Shown here one piece after another: positions 11,274-22,332 of a DNA stretch of 64,000 bases. The translations under genes and the position numbers were made by a program. The notes below the pieces were generated by a model. That model worked only from the letters and a program-made list of their open reading frames with translations. It had not been told where the DNA came from and made no database searches. Numbering within the stretch: position 1 is the first letter of the stretch; each line of letters begins with the position of its first letter. Source of the DNA: Xylona heveae TC161 (taxonomy: Eukaryota > Ascomycota > Xylonomycetes > Xylonales > Xylonaceae); contig NW_017264207.1 in assembly GCF_001619985.1 (NCBI RefSeq), forward strand, positions 191,294 to 255,293, read 5' to 3'.

Positions 11274-14147
11274 ATGGCGACCAAGTTCTCCAGGGCCCCA
11301 ATGGCCAGCATGCACACATCCGGGATCTTTTCCGACATGACTGTCGACGGTCCCGAGATTGGCACGCTCGTGATCATTGTCGATAAGGCGAAAAATCTAC
11401 CTAATCGCCGAACTATGGGCAAACAGGATCCATACTGCGCAGCACGGCTAGGGAAAGAAGCTAAGAAAACCGAGACAGATAAACGTGGTGGTCAAACTCC
11501 TAGATGGTAAGCTCTTTATATCTTTCCTCATCACTTTTGGTTAGACATTTTCTGAAACTGTGACCACAGGGATCAAGAACTCCGGTTCACGGTGCATGAC
11601 TCCCCGGATTATAACCAACTCAAAGTGTCCGTCTTCAATGATGACAAAAAGACCGAGTTGATTGGGGAAGCCTGGGTTTCTTTGGAAGCTGTCGTGATTC
11701 CTGGCGGTGGCCAGAATGACCTATGGCATACTCTCACTTACAGAGGAAAGTATGCCGGAGAAATTCGGATCGAGTTGACATATTACGATACAAGACAGAA
11801 GGAAGCCAAAGTGAGCGAGAAGCAGAGAGAAGTCGCAAAAGCGGACGCAGATCCTGCCGAAAAGACCGCCTTGGCTGGGCCACGACAGCTGAAACCTGTG
11901 AGACGTAGACCGCTTCCGACTGATCCTACCGGCACAGCCTCAGCTTCGACAGTGCCATTGATCCCACCGCAGGCGTCTGTGCCGCCTTCAGCGACAGCAA
12001 GGACACTTCCGCCTGCGCTTAGTCAAAATGCCCATAGACAAGCTTATCCTCCGGAGCGCATGGCTGCCGGCCCGCCAGCGCCAAATCCATACGAACGACA
12101 CGCGGCAGCGTACCAGCGAGCAGCACTCGGGGCTCGAGAGCCTCCGACTGCTCGAAGTCAGGGGATCCCAGCTCCCGCGCCCCAAAAACCCGTCCTTTAC
12201 GCTGAACCGGCAAGCTATGAATCCTATTTGCCGGAGGAAAGCGCGACTCACGCTCCTTATTCGGCTCCTCGCGCTTCCGGGCACGGATACAATCGTTTTG
12301 ATCCGTACGATGCTGGGGTTGGGGATACCAGGAGGCCAGTTCAATCAACGCAAGAGCCGGCTCACATTGTCGTACCGACACCATCAGCTCCTGTTCTCGA
12401 GACTGTTTCGCAGCCGGTTTACGGTGCTACTCATAACATAGCACCGACTGCTCACGAGATTGTCGCCAATGATTATGCTGGAGCACCCCCTCACTCTGCT
12501 CCACCAGTAATGCCACTATTGGGAGCACCTGAACGGTATGCTACTGCGAATCAAGTATCTCAACTTCCCCCACCTCGATCGATTCCGCCTCGGGCGAGCA
12601 CTTATTATGATAATCACCCCCGTCATCAGTCCGCAGAATCGATTTATAATGGTTTGCCAGCGCCAATTCAGGCTTCAATGATGCCGTCCGCACGAGTTGC
12701 GCTTCCCGAAGTCGATGATGGGCCACCTCCCCCACCTCCAGCTCATAAGAGCCGCGCTTCAGTCGCTCGGGTTGGATACGACTATGCAATACCACCAGCG
12801 CCGCTGAATATTCCAAGAATGAAGTCTGTCGACTTACCAAGCTATGAGAGCATTGCAGAGCAGCCGCAACACCAACAATTCTCAGCGGCTACTCAAGCTG
12901 TGGTTCCTTTGTCAGGAGTTGAGGCTCAACAATTTGAAGTCTCGACGCCTTCTCGTAGCAATTACAGTCGCTCACACAGGCGTGTGTCGGGAGAAGTGAT
13001 GCTCCCATCGCCAGGGACAGAAGTTCCCTTTGGCATGCCCCCAAGCTTGGTACCTGGCTATGATCCTAGCGTTGCAGACGAGGTGTCAGACCGTATGGTG
13101 CATGAGAGGCGAATGAGCCATGTGCAACCGGAACGAATGGAACCGATTGTTGATTCCCGGCCCCCGCCTACCTACGATCACCAACCTAGCGTCCATGATG
13201 AATATGAGGAGGAGATGTTATCACTTCCGTACCCTGTGAATACAGAGGAACGCGCCGGAAGACAAGAGCGTACGCCTGCGGCTGCGGTTGCACCTCTTGT
13301 CAAACCTCGAGCTGTCAGCCCTGTTGCCCAGAGGGTGAGCGTGAGCCCTGGTCTCCAGCAGAGACCAACTCGGAAATCGGTCAGCCCACACCCTGAAGTT
13401 CGGTCTCCTGAGAGACGGCTGTCGGGCGCGCCATTCTCACCGGATTCTTACGATATACTAAACCCCAAAGCAAGCTCTTCCAGTCTCAATCTGTCATCAC
13501 AGTACCACTCTGCCGATCCTTCCTTGGAACCAATGCGTGATGATGGGACACTGATTGGACATGACGGAAGGGTCATTGATCCTTCAGATCATCTTCCGAC
13601 CCACACGTGGGCTCCTGAACCAGAGGCAAAGACCCCCAAAAAGGTTGCAGAACCTGCACCTCGGTCACGGCCAAGCCCTCATGGAGCGCAGCCAATGCTT
13701 CCCGCCGTTCGTCGACCTCTTCGCGAAACACGCCCGCATTCGATTGCCGGGCCAGTGTATTCACATCCTAAGGATCCATTTACCCCGCCTAGCGTCAGCC
13801 GATATCGATTGCAAAATGGCAGCGGAAAGTCTCCCACGCATCCGGCTTCCAGCCCTATTGTGCCTACGGTGAACACTACCCCGCGCTCGCAACCACGAAG
13901 TGCCGTGTCGGGCTATCCCCTACGCGAGCGCGAGAATTATGGCTATGATTCGAGCCCTCGATACAGTGGATATGGCAGCAGCGTGCATAGCTCTCCTGGA
14001 GGTATCCCTCCACTGCCGGCTAAGCTGCCGCTTAGTGGACTCGAGCAGCAAGATCCAAGCATGGCAGCTCTGAGCGAAGAGATGAAACGCATTGACATTG
14101 GTACTGTGAGTCGAGGGCGAGTACGACGAAGTCGATTTGGTCCTTGA
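11274..14147 (+). CDS. C2-domain protein with long proline-rich tail (Fic1/Inn1-like)
   Basis: Exons: 11274-11506 and 11570-14147 (intron 63 nt), 936 aa. The N-terminus holds one C2 domain at about residues 28-155: LVIIVDKAKNLPNRRTMGKQ, DPYCAARLGKEAKKT, FTVHDSPDYNQLKVSVF, ELIGEAWVSL, AGEIRIELTYYD. The rest is disordered, rich in Pro, Ser and Ala, with PPPPP runs and PxxP sites that could bind SH3 domains. This C2 plus PxxP layout matches the fungal ingression proteins Inn1 (budding yeast) and Fic1 (fission yeast), which link plasma membrane, F-BAR proteins and the actomyosin ring at septation. The tail is much longer than in yeast, as is common in filamentous fungi. The role in septation is inference from family architecture. 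The ATG choice is simple, since it opens the exon; a second ATG ten codons on is possible. Confidence 0.82.
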
Positions 14148-15728
14148 ATGAGCTCTATCACCCATGTCATTTGGGGGCGTCTTTTTTTTTATTTTTTTTC
14201 CCTTAATTATTTTTCCGGTTCTTTGTGCATCGATCGCACACGCCATGATCCATTTATGAGTACTGGTTGCATCGTAATCATACACCGTGCAATTTCCTTT
14301 ATTCTTCATTTCCTCCCTTTTTCCATCGTCTTCTTCAAATTTCTCTTTTCACATGGATAATAATTCGCGGGCGAAGAACTTGGATCTCAGCACCAAATGT
14401 TTGGAGAACTATTACGGCGTCGATGCAATAGACGGGGGCATAAGGCAAGCTAGGCTTGGATATGAACACGACCTTAAGATATTGATATTACCTCACGCAT
14501 GATCAATAACGATTTACCGTTTCTTTCAAGAAAGATTTTTTTTTTTCCCCTTCATAATATAATTGTTTAATATGAATCAAGTTATTCGCATGCTGAGAAG
14601 TAGGACTTGGTGTTGGTGAAAGTCAAAGCAAGCCTTAGTCCGAGATGCCGAAGCTAACTGGTAAAGCTCGGGGGACTCTTTCGCTATGATTGGTAGAGGC
14701 AGATGGCGAGCCCCGGAGGCCCCAAAGGTGTTCGGGTGCTTATCAGGAGGGAATTTATCCAGACCCTCCGAGTGGTCTCGCTTAAGTGGAAGCCAGGGAA
14801 GCTGATACGATAAGCCAAGTAAGTACCAAATGCCCCGCATCCTTAGAGAGGACCAAATGCACTGCAATTCATAGCTAAGGATATGCATGCAATGGATAAA
14901 GAAATATATTGCGATAGGAAGATTATTGCTCGAGTTATAATAAAGGAAGTTGATAATAGTCTCTATCAACCGCAGTGATTGCCAGGTCTCCGTTATTATC
15001 TGTGAAATCCAGCCAGCTAAACTGACAATAAGCAAAGTTTCTTGGCTTTGTCAATAGCTTTGGCCCTATTGTCAACCAAACACCCCTTTCCCTGGTCGTA
15101 GTCTCTAATTCAATAATTCTTTTATTCATTGCTCTCATTGTGTCCCGCTTTTGCCTGGACCTCTGCACAGTGTAGCACTGCCCCTCCACAACGGAATCTT
15201 CCCCACCCCCCTTCACGCTCCATTAACCTCACCTCATCACCTCCGATCGTGCTCTTGTAAGGAACCTGGTCAGATGCACCCTATCCTTCTTTAACAAATT
15301 ATTTGCTCTAAGGAATATTCTAATATACTCAGAAATTTCTTTGGTGGCTCATTCGCAGGAAAAGTAGGTGCCTTCAGCCACACAAGGAGCTCCTTCTTGC
15401 ACTGTCAGCACCTGTCTCGTGCCGGGCTGGTTTGTGAGAGGCCAGCTCTCACGCTTCTCCACTGTGACGGCAGGAGCGAAACACCTTCACCTGTTTCCGT
15501 GAATCGCATTCTACATCTCTCATATTGATTCCGTCACGTCTCGCAATCTTCTATATCACGCACACAGACGACCATTGTCAGACATCTGTGTGTTTTAAGA
15601 ACCATCACCCCTCGCCCCGCTTTCGATACGGCTTGCTCGCCAGTCGACGGCATTTACACTGCTCACGTCCTCTTCTTATCAGTTGTTCTATCATACATCA
15701 GCTGTCCCTCCAAGGCATATTCAATAGA
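14148..15728. other. Intergenic 1.6 kb, AT-rich
   Basis: Contains the 3' region of the C2 gene (T-rich tracts at 14183-14200 and 14527-14547) and the promoter of the FHA gene. A 152-codon frame on the minus strand (14577-15035) has no recognisable domain and is probably chance. No RNA gene was seen. Confidence 0.5.
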
Positions 15729-18325
15729 ATGGGCGATAAACAAGGTTGGTTATGCGCCCTACCCACTCCCCCCCCCACGACTAAAAGATCCCGCATCCTG
15801 AGAATCTATGCTGACAGGTTTACTTGGATATAGTTTCCGTCACTTTGACCCCTATTTCCTTCGAGGATGACTTCCCTGAGAGGGTCATCAACCTTGACCC
15901 AGAGCGCACCGAAGCTCGCCTTGGTCGCTGCTCCAAGAGCTCCACAAAGAACCTTCTGGCGGCAAAGGATAATGGATTGTTCGAGAGCCCGGTGATGTCG
16001 CGAGACCATGCTAAACTATATATCATTCCCCCATCTTCTGTATGTTTGACTTCAAACAAGCCTGAATTATTGCAATATTGTACTGCCCTTTTAATCTTCA
16101 AAATATTTTGCCTAGTTGGATTGCTGACGAAAATATTCAAGTCGGCCGTCTATGTCAAGGATTCCGGTTCGATGCATGGAACCGCCGTCAACGGGATGCC
16201 ACTAGGACGACATATTTCATTTCCGCTCAAAAATGGCGACAAGCTGAGGTTTGGAACTGCCGTGAGCCGTGGCAACCGTACGTTTAATTTGAATTTAATA
16301 TCACAGCGTCGAAGAAGTGAGGCTAATCGATGGTCAACTAGAAACGTTTAATGCTCGCGAGGTTCAAGTAAATATTGACTGGTCCAAGTGGCAGTAAGTT
16401 CATGTACGTGTTGATTTGATCAAATATAATCTGACAAAACATGTAGACCACCCACTCCAGAATCATCCTCGTCTCCAACTAGAAAAGGCTCGCCAGCAGT
16501 ATTCATCGTGCCAGATGCTAGCTCTGACTCTGAGCAAGAAGTGACCTTGATTGCCAGTTCAAAAGTTACTCGAAGAGGCATTAGGGTTCCCGAAGTAAGC
16601 GATTCAGAATATGATGATTCGGTGATAGAAGATTCCGCAGAACCAACAATCGAGATGGATGTTACCACTTCTGCAGAAAGGAAGACGCTTCGGTCCACTC
16701 CATTGGGGGGCACTCATACCCGATTCGACTCTCCAGAATTCGCTCCGGAAGAATTGGATCTAGAAGACAAAGGGGGGAAGAAAATAACTCCGCAGTCTCC
16801 GGCGAGTACTGGAGAAGTGCCCGGTCCCCATGCCGGAAGTATCTCCGAAGAAGCGTCCCGCCAAAGTAGTGACATGGTTGTGGAAGATAGCATGTCCGCT
16901 CTAGAAGCTGCTACGCCCAAAAAGATGATGACTGGGTATGAAACACCCCAGCGTCAGCAATCCAATGAGGAGGATGCGTTTTATGACAATAATCATCCGA
17001 GCTGGTCCACGGCTCTATACGGGCAAATGGAATCTCAAGAGAGCCCCGGGTACTCTCCAGAACCATCGCCAAAGTCTGCCATTCAGGACTATTTGTCGGA
17101 ACGGTTGAGCCCGGGCTATTCCCCAGAGCCAGAGGGTCAGGACAACGCTCAAGAATTCAATTATAAAGAGTCTGATAGCCCTGGCTACTCTCCTGAGCAT
17201 TCTCCTGAGCCAGATCTTCAACTCAACGCCGATAACATCAAAGATAGCCCTGGATACTCAGTTGATGACCTTCCGCAGCGAATGACACCCGTGTCTTCAA
17301 TTCCTTCCCCTAAGATGAAGGCTGCATGCTCCCCTCTTCCCTCTCCGGGATTAATGGACCCGCGCTTGCCCAAACAGCATTCAGACTCGGAGGCAGATTC
17401 TTGGCTTCCCTCCGCTGCTGAAATTGCCGAAATGGCTTATCAAAATTCATTTTACCCGAATGAGGTAAATTTACCCAACTCAAGTCGGCAGAGATGGTCG
17501 GGCTTTGCGAAGAGGCCAATGAAAGACATCACTACCCTTCCGGAATTTCTGAGCGCTCATCCCGAGAGAGCGGCCACTCCCACAAATCAGACCATCTCCC
17601 GAATGACTATTGGAAGTCTCGTGCATCAGACTCCAAGCACTGAAAATGGTAATGGGGATATTAGTTTATCTGGCGCGCAAGCAGACAGCAATGCTATCTC
17701 TTCTGTGAAGGAAGAACTACTGCCTCAGTCACTGAATGAGAGACAATTCATTACCCGCGATCCTCGGCTGATTAGAATGTACGATGAATCTAAGCTTGAA
17801 AGAGGTCTCTGGGAGACGGAGAAAGATGAGGTTCAGGGGGCGACTTATCCATCAGCTGCTGCCGGTACCCAGACCGAGCATACAGCTGCGTACCATCTCG
17901 AGAAGGAGACCCCTAACCGCATCTCAATCAAAGACATTGTCAATTATCCTTCGCCTCCCAAGACTAAGCGGAAGGCTGATCAGATTTCAGAATCAGTTGG
18001 CGAGGATTCTCTTCTCAATCATGGTGGCTCATTGTCCTCACAGGATTCTGTGATGCAAGATGCGCAACCACGAGACTTTCCTCTTTCATTTTCAGACATT
18101 GAGATATTTGTTCCCTTGAATGGTGGTACCCAAACGTCGTCATCCGCCGATCAATCAGTGCAAACTCATCAACCTGCTCCTGAGCGGGCCCCCAAGAGAA
18201 GAAAGACTACCCACACTTGGCGCCGGAGCTTTCTGACTCACGCGCTCACTGCTTTCACATCCGCTGTTATTGGAGGCGCAGGAGTGTTTTTTGGCCTCCT
18301 TGCTCTCCCAGAATCCAACCAGTGA
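15729..18325 (+). CDS. Tail-anchored FHA-domain protein with SPGYS repeats
   Basis: Exons: 15729-15744, 15834-16039, 16142-16277, 16342-16393, 16447-18325; 762 aa. The FHA phosphothreonine-binding domain spans about residues 6-125: LGRCSK (R37), SRDHAKL (S61, H64) and DSGSMHGTAVNG. The very short first exon (16 nt, MGDKQ) was chosen because splicing to 15834 restores the FHA first strand VSVTLTP. The long middle is acidic and Ser/Pro-rich with four SPGYS motifs at residues 336, 358, 381 and 404. The C-terminus has a basic cluster (APKRRK) and one hydrophobic segment just before the end (AVIGGAGVFFGLLAL), as in tail-anchored proteins. FHA plus C-terminal anchor resembles the SLMAP/Far9/PRO45 subunit of STRIPAK, but I see no obvious long coiled coil, so the match is uncertain. 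The 102-nt second intron is in frame and stop-free, so retention would add 34 residues. Confidence 0.8.
17042..17263 (+). repeat. Four coding SPGYS motifs at 22-23 residue spacing
   Basis: SPGYSPEPSPKS, SPGYSPEPEG, SPGYSPEHSPEP and SPGYSVDDLP start at codons near 17042, 17108, 17177 and 17246. The spacing of 22, 23 and 23 codons suggests an old internal duplication. The Y-S-P core offers Ser-Pro sites for proline-directed kinases. Confidence 0.85.
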
Positions 18326-19371
18326 TTGGGACAATGCGACCAGCTTGTCTCGCTACTCACAGGTAGTCAATTCTGCTACACTGCACTCTGCCCATGGTTT
18401 CCAATTTCTTTTCAATCCTTTACGAAGTTTTTGTTTTTGTTTTGATTTGCAATTCACTGGTCTCTACTTTATGGTCTTGATTTTCTGTGAGTTGCATCTT
18501 TATCTTATAAATTTTACCTGATTTTCCAACTTCGCGGGGGTGACTACGTTGGGCAAGGACGTGCGGCGAATGGCCAGAGGGGAGTTTGTCGATTTGTTTC
18601 TTTCTTTCCTTTCTTCGCTTTTCTCTTTAGCTCTTCTTTTTCTTTCTTTTTTATCGACGACATTCGGTCAGTTGTGGCTTCCCTTTTACAGTGTGCAATT
18701 GCACTTATGGTTTATAGTTATTAAGGTCTGGGAGTGTTAGTGACTGCATCCCTTATCAACAATTCAATAAACATATCAACATATCACTCCACTCGCAACA
18801 TTTTTTGTCATTTTAAGACTATATTGAAAGCCAGTGTATCGTTTCTTCTCGGATCTGTCTCGCAACGAGCCTACGATCCAGGGTATACGACGCTTTTAAA
18901 TATCTAATCCAAGCAACTCAATGTAATCGGACCCCGCCCTTCAACCCCTTCATCTTGTTGAATTGAGGCTATTGACCAAACCAAAAAGTAAGCTCTGACT
19001 CTCCGAGCGATTAGACTCACGGTAACAGATGTTAATCCCCGTATTTCATCCAGTCTTCCAAAGTCCATACTAAACCGCAGGCAGCAGACCCTAGGACAAC
19101 TAATAGGTCCAATACTATCCAGAATTCTAGTATCTACCTTAACTTGATTTGATAATCCTCGAAAGGGTGTGACCGTGTGACCGCGTGGCTGGTACAGTGG
19201 CACAGTGGTATCCACCTATACCTCAGAAGGAGGAGCAGAAGCAGGAGTTCTGGAGCAGGAAAGCTGACCGCAGCGGTGCATTACCGTAGATGCATGTAGT
19301 AAAATAAGATATTTCTAGTTGTCAGCGACTCAGCGACTCAGTTGCCACCTCAGACGAGGTGATGTGATCAG

Positions 19372-19407
19372 GTCCAGCGACAACGTCAAGTCCAGCGACA
19401 ATGTCAA
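19372..19407. repeat. 18-bp tandem duplication
   Basis: Two adjacent copies of GTCCAGCGACAAYGTCAA differ at one position (C/T). A partial third GTCCAAG follows. A separate 8-bp doublet, CAGCGACT, occurs just upstream at 19323-19338. Confidence 0.85.
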
Positions 19408-19720
19408 GTCCAAGATCCAGGGACCAGGACAAGGAATGTATCCCCCTCACCCCCCGGATAGCAGCGTCTGATTTTTTGCCGGAAACCAGCTTGGCTCAGA
19501 CGGAGAAAGCTTGAAATGGGTCTATATCTACATGTTAAGGGATCATTAGTTCTGGCGGAGCGAGAATGTTTGTCTTTGAGCAGCGAGCTATCAACTATCC
19601 ACTACCAACTAGCAACTATTCCCTCGAGTCCTTGGACATGATTACATGGACCATGAATAATGATACTAATAAGTAAAGTATAATGTAGTGATTCTAGTGA
19701 AAGAATTGAATATGGTAAAT

Positions 19721-19789
19721 GATAAGAACAAAAGTATAATAATGATAGGAATTAAAGTACGATAACGATAGGAACTAAAGAACAATAAC
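19721..19789. repeat. Three tandem copies of a 23-bp AT-rich unit
   Basis: Copies at 19721-19743, 19744-19766 and 19767-19789. All begin GATARGAA and are purine/AT rich; copies 2 and 3 are closer to each other than to copy 1. No coding meaning is seen. Confidence 0.75.
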
Positions 19790-20397
19790 GAAAAGCACTG
19801 GCAAGGCATTCTCCATACTATATATACAAGACCTGTAGATATATTTTTCATCCGTTCAGCCGGGGCAAAAGAAATATATTACCATGCGGATTGCAGGCTT
19901 TCAGCTATGCCGTACTGCCGGAGTCGTCTGTATTCGCTGCGCTGAGGCATTATCCTCAAAAATTTAAAACAGCACCCTTGATTAACCAGCCTATTTATGG
20001 GTGATCAAACAATAAATCACAAAAGTAAATAATAGTAAACAGTAGAAAAGCATGATTTGTTTAGTTTTACCTCTCTACAAAGTAGAACGCAGGTGACAGC
20101 TCTATCTAGTTTTCTAGTCCAGGATTGTATTGCGTTTCAATTTTCCTGCCATTGTACAGATGACCATTTGGACAGGAGATATGCCAGAGATATTTGTGTC
20201 CTCAGTTGAAACAGTGTCTTGGAAAACTAAAGATTTACATGCCGTGACATGTCATGTTCCCTTGACTCAGAGAGAGCATATCGCAGAGATAACCCGAGTC
20301 TGCTTAGGGTCGACATGATGCCGTCCCGGAGTTCTACCAGGGTCGCTGGCTCTGATGAGAACGCGGTTTACGCGCAAATGGGCATATCTTTGAGAGC

Positions 20398-20830
20398 TTA
20401 ACGAAAGCTACAGCGAAAATAACCCATTGTGCCGCTTTCACCGCGGACAACACTTGTGGTGACGGCGTGGAAGTCAATAGTCCCACGCGGAAAGAAGGAG
20501 TTTCGTAGATTCCATCGGACATGCCTTGAAGGGGATAATAGGTTGACCAGATCCTCTATCGTTTCGGCGCTATCCAGAATGCCAAAAACTCTTTCAGAAG
20601 TTTTTTGTTCTTGCTCATTTGGATAGAGGGCACTGATGCCCTCCATGGCAACGCTTGAGGTGCACCATAAAGCGTCTCTACGGTTCTTGGGCAGATATTT
20701 TTCCAGTGCCTCGTCGTAATATACAATCGACTTGGCAATTAGCTTTAGATCTTCAAGGCTGTATCACCAAGAAGCTTTGCCCTTGGACATTGCGTGTTTG
20801 TCCTGACACAGGAGCACCCCGGCATCACCG
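20398..20830 (-). pseudogene. Amidoligase-like gene fragment (decayed)
   Basis: Reading the minus strand from about 20810 gives a Cys-x-x-x-His patch, KGKASW, a stop at 20764-20766, then YSLEDLKLIAKSIVYYDEAL, KYLPKNRRDALWC, and near the end WNLRNSFFPRGTIDFHA before the stop at 20398. The order matches fungal amidoligase-superfamily proteins (ATP-grasp-like peptide ligases), where the expected patches are CGxHVHV, SLEDLK, a WC element, W-N, and GTIEFRxPPG. Here the Cys/His box is altered (CQDKHAM), the GTIEF box is GTIDFHA, one stop lies in frame, and no N-terminal half with the usual FGVELE-type motif was found. The reading is a decayed remnant of a cellular gene. A diverged but spliced gene is less likely, because no intron removes the stop. 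Confidence 0.6.
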
Positions 20831-22246
20831 CCATCCGTCCTCAGATGATCGAGTAAAGGTTTGTTTCATTGTCTAGTCCTTTGGTGGATTTGAGGTTTCC
20901 ATTAGAGTCGAACATAGATGATGGAAATCGTAGCAGGTATGCTGCAGGTTCTTTGATTTTAACGAATCTTGAGCAAATTTTGCTGGAAGATTTTGCAGAA
21001 AACTATCCATAAGAGCTCCTTTTTGAGCAGGAGTCTCTTTTCTGATGTTCGTGACAATAAGAGAACAGAATTATTCCGCAGAAATTTATTCCGTGTGCTG
21101 CGATACAATCTCTGTTGCATGTAAGCTTGCAAGAGATTTAGAATCGGTGGCGGACATTGTTTCTTTTGCCACCATTCCACAGAACAATCTAGCTCATTTG
21201 CTGGCTCCTTCCTCATACTGTTTTGACTAATAGAATCGCCATTTCTGAAGTGAAATGGAGAAATTGGCGCAGCAATAGCTGAGCTAGCGTTGTGAGGGTT
21301 AGTTATGTAGGGTTGTACTAAATCGTCTACGTAAGTTGTTAGTTTGGCAAGCATTATAATGAACAATAAATAATCATACCTTCTGCTAAAGTAACCTATA
21401 AAACCGGCCCCGTTTGAGTGCAGTGATATCACGCGCACAATTCTTTTCGAGGAATTATGCTGTGTCTATTGTATTGGACATATGGAAGAGCTTAAATTCC
21501 TCGATGAGACGAGATCAAGTTCTGTTGACGATTCGAGGTGTTATATGTTGTTGTTATAATTTTGACCGCATAAAATGTTCTGTTCCTGAGTGGCGTTGCT
21601 TTAGAAGCTCAGGTCGCGTCTCATTATTGGAATCTGATGAATATAGTGAGAAAAAACGATATTGGCAGGAGTTTATGGGAACCGCCAACCAGTGAAAGAC
21701 GAGAGATAGCAGACGGAAAGGAAGAATATATATGTGCCAAAACGGCAGGGTAAGCTGTTGTCTAGCAAGTAATCTATACAGTGAAAGAGTAATCCACGTA
21801 ATTCGTAGATAATGTCTGGAGTAATGAACTCAAGGGAATATTACGCCGAGAATAGACGCGATGAATACCCACATTAGACAAATCTCTAAACGGCAGGAGC
21901 ACTTCATCTTCCTTGTCTTTCTTCATTGGCCCAAAGTATGTTATTCTATATTCTCCATCTAAGGTGCCCACGACAGTGTATAATCCTATTCAGCCTCGGC
22001 TGGCCAAATAAATATCAATATAAGCATTATAGGCTTCTCTCTGAGGCCGTGCCTTGCAGTTTGCATTTAGCATTGCGGTTGACCCATGATAAGTTAATAT
22101 ATCTCCACAGCCTACAAGAACATCCTAGGCCGGTATGAAAACCTACTACCCCTCCTCGATCCTCCTATTCGTCTAGCTATTGCCATTTCAACTAGAGCGA
22201 GTGGAATTCTTTTCTCTCTTGCTGTACCCTTAAAGTCTCAGGTGAC

Positions 22247-22252
22247 CACGTG
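22247..22252. promoter_or_regulatory. CACGTG palindrome upstream of GNAT gene
   Basis: An exact E-box palindrome, CACGTG, lies 81 bp before the GNAT start codon, in the context GACCACGTGTG. bHLH factors bind such sites in fungi; use here is not shown. Confidence 0.35.
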
Positions 22253-22332
22253 TGCAAACTTCACATTTCCTGAAAATCCCACAACACATTAATCTAAGAC
22301 GTCACACAAAACAAAAGACGCAGACAATCATC

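Larger units (their letters stand above)
18326..22332. other. 4-kb gene-poor AT-rich gap
   Basis: Runs from the FHA gene 3' region to the GNAT start. It holds T-rich 3' sequence to about 18650, short tandem repeats (19323-19338, 19372-19407, 19721-19789), a degraded amidoligase-like gene (20398-20830) and no intact gene that I can support. Many stop codons in all frames and low GC suggest decayed sequence. Mobile-element ends were not recognised. Confidence 0.6.

Noticed and set aside
14577-15035. 152-codon minus-strand frame
   Set aside because: No recognisable domain, no orthologue recalled, AT-rich intergenic context, and no splice partners that extend it.
20959-21438. 159-codon minus-strand frame upstream of the amidoligase remnant
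   Set aside because: It does not carry the expected N-terminal amidoligase motif and looks like chance open sequence in AT-rich DNA.
18326-22332. Transposon or virus-like element in the gap
   Set aside because: No terminal repeats, integrase, reverse-transcriptase or transposase-like motifs could be recognised. Only short tandem repeats and a decayed cellular gene were found.
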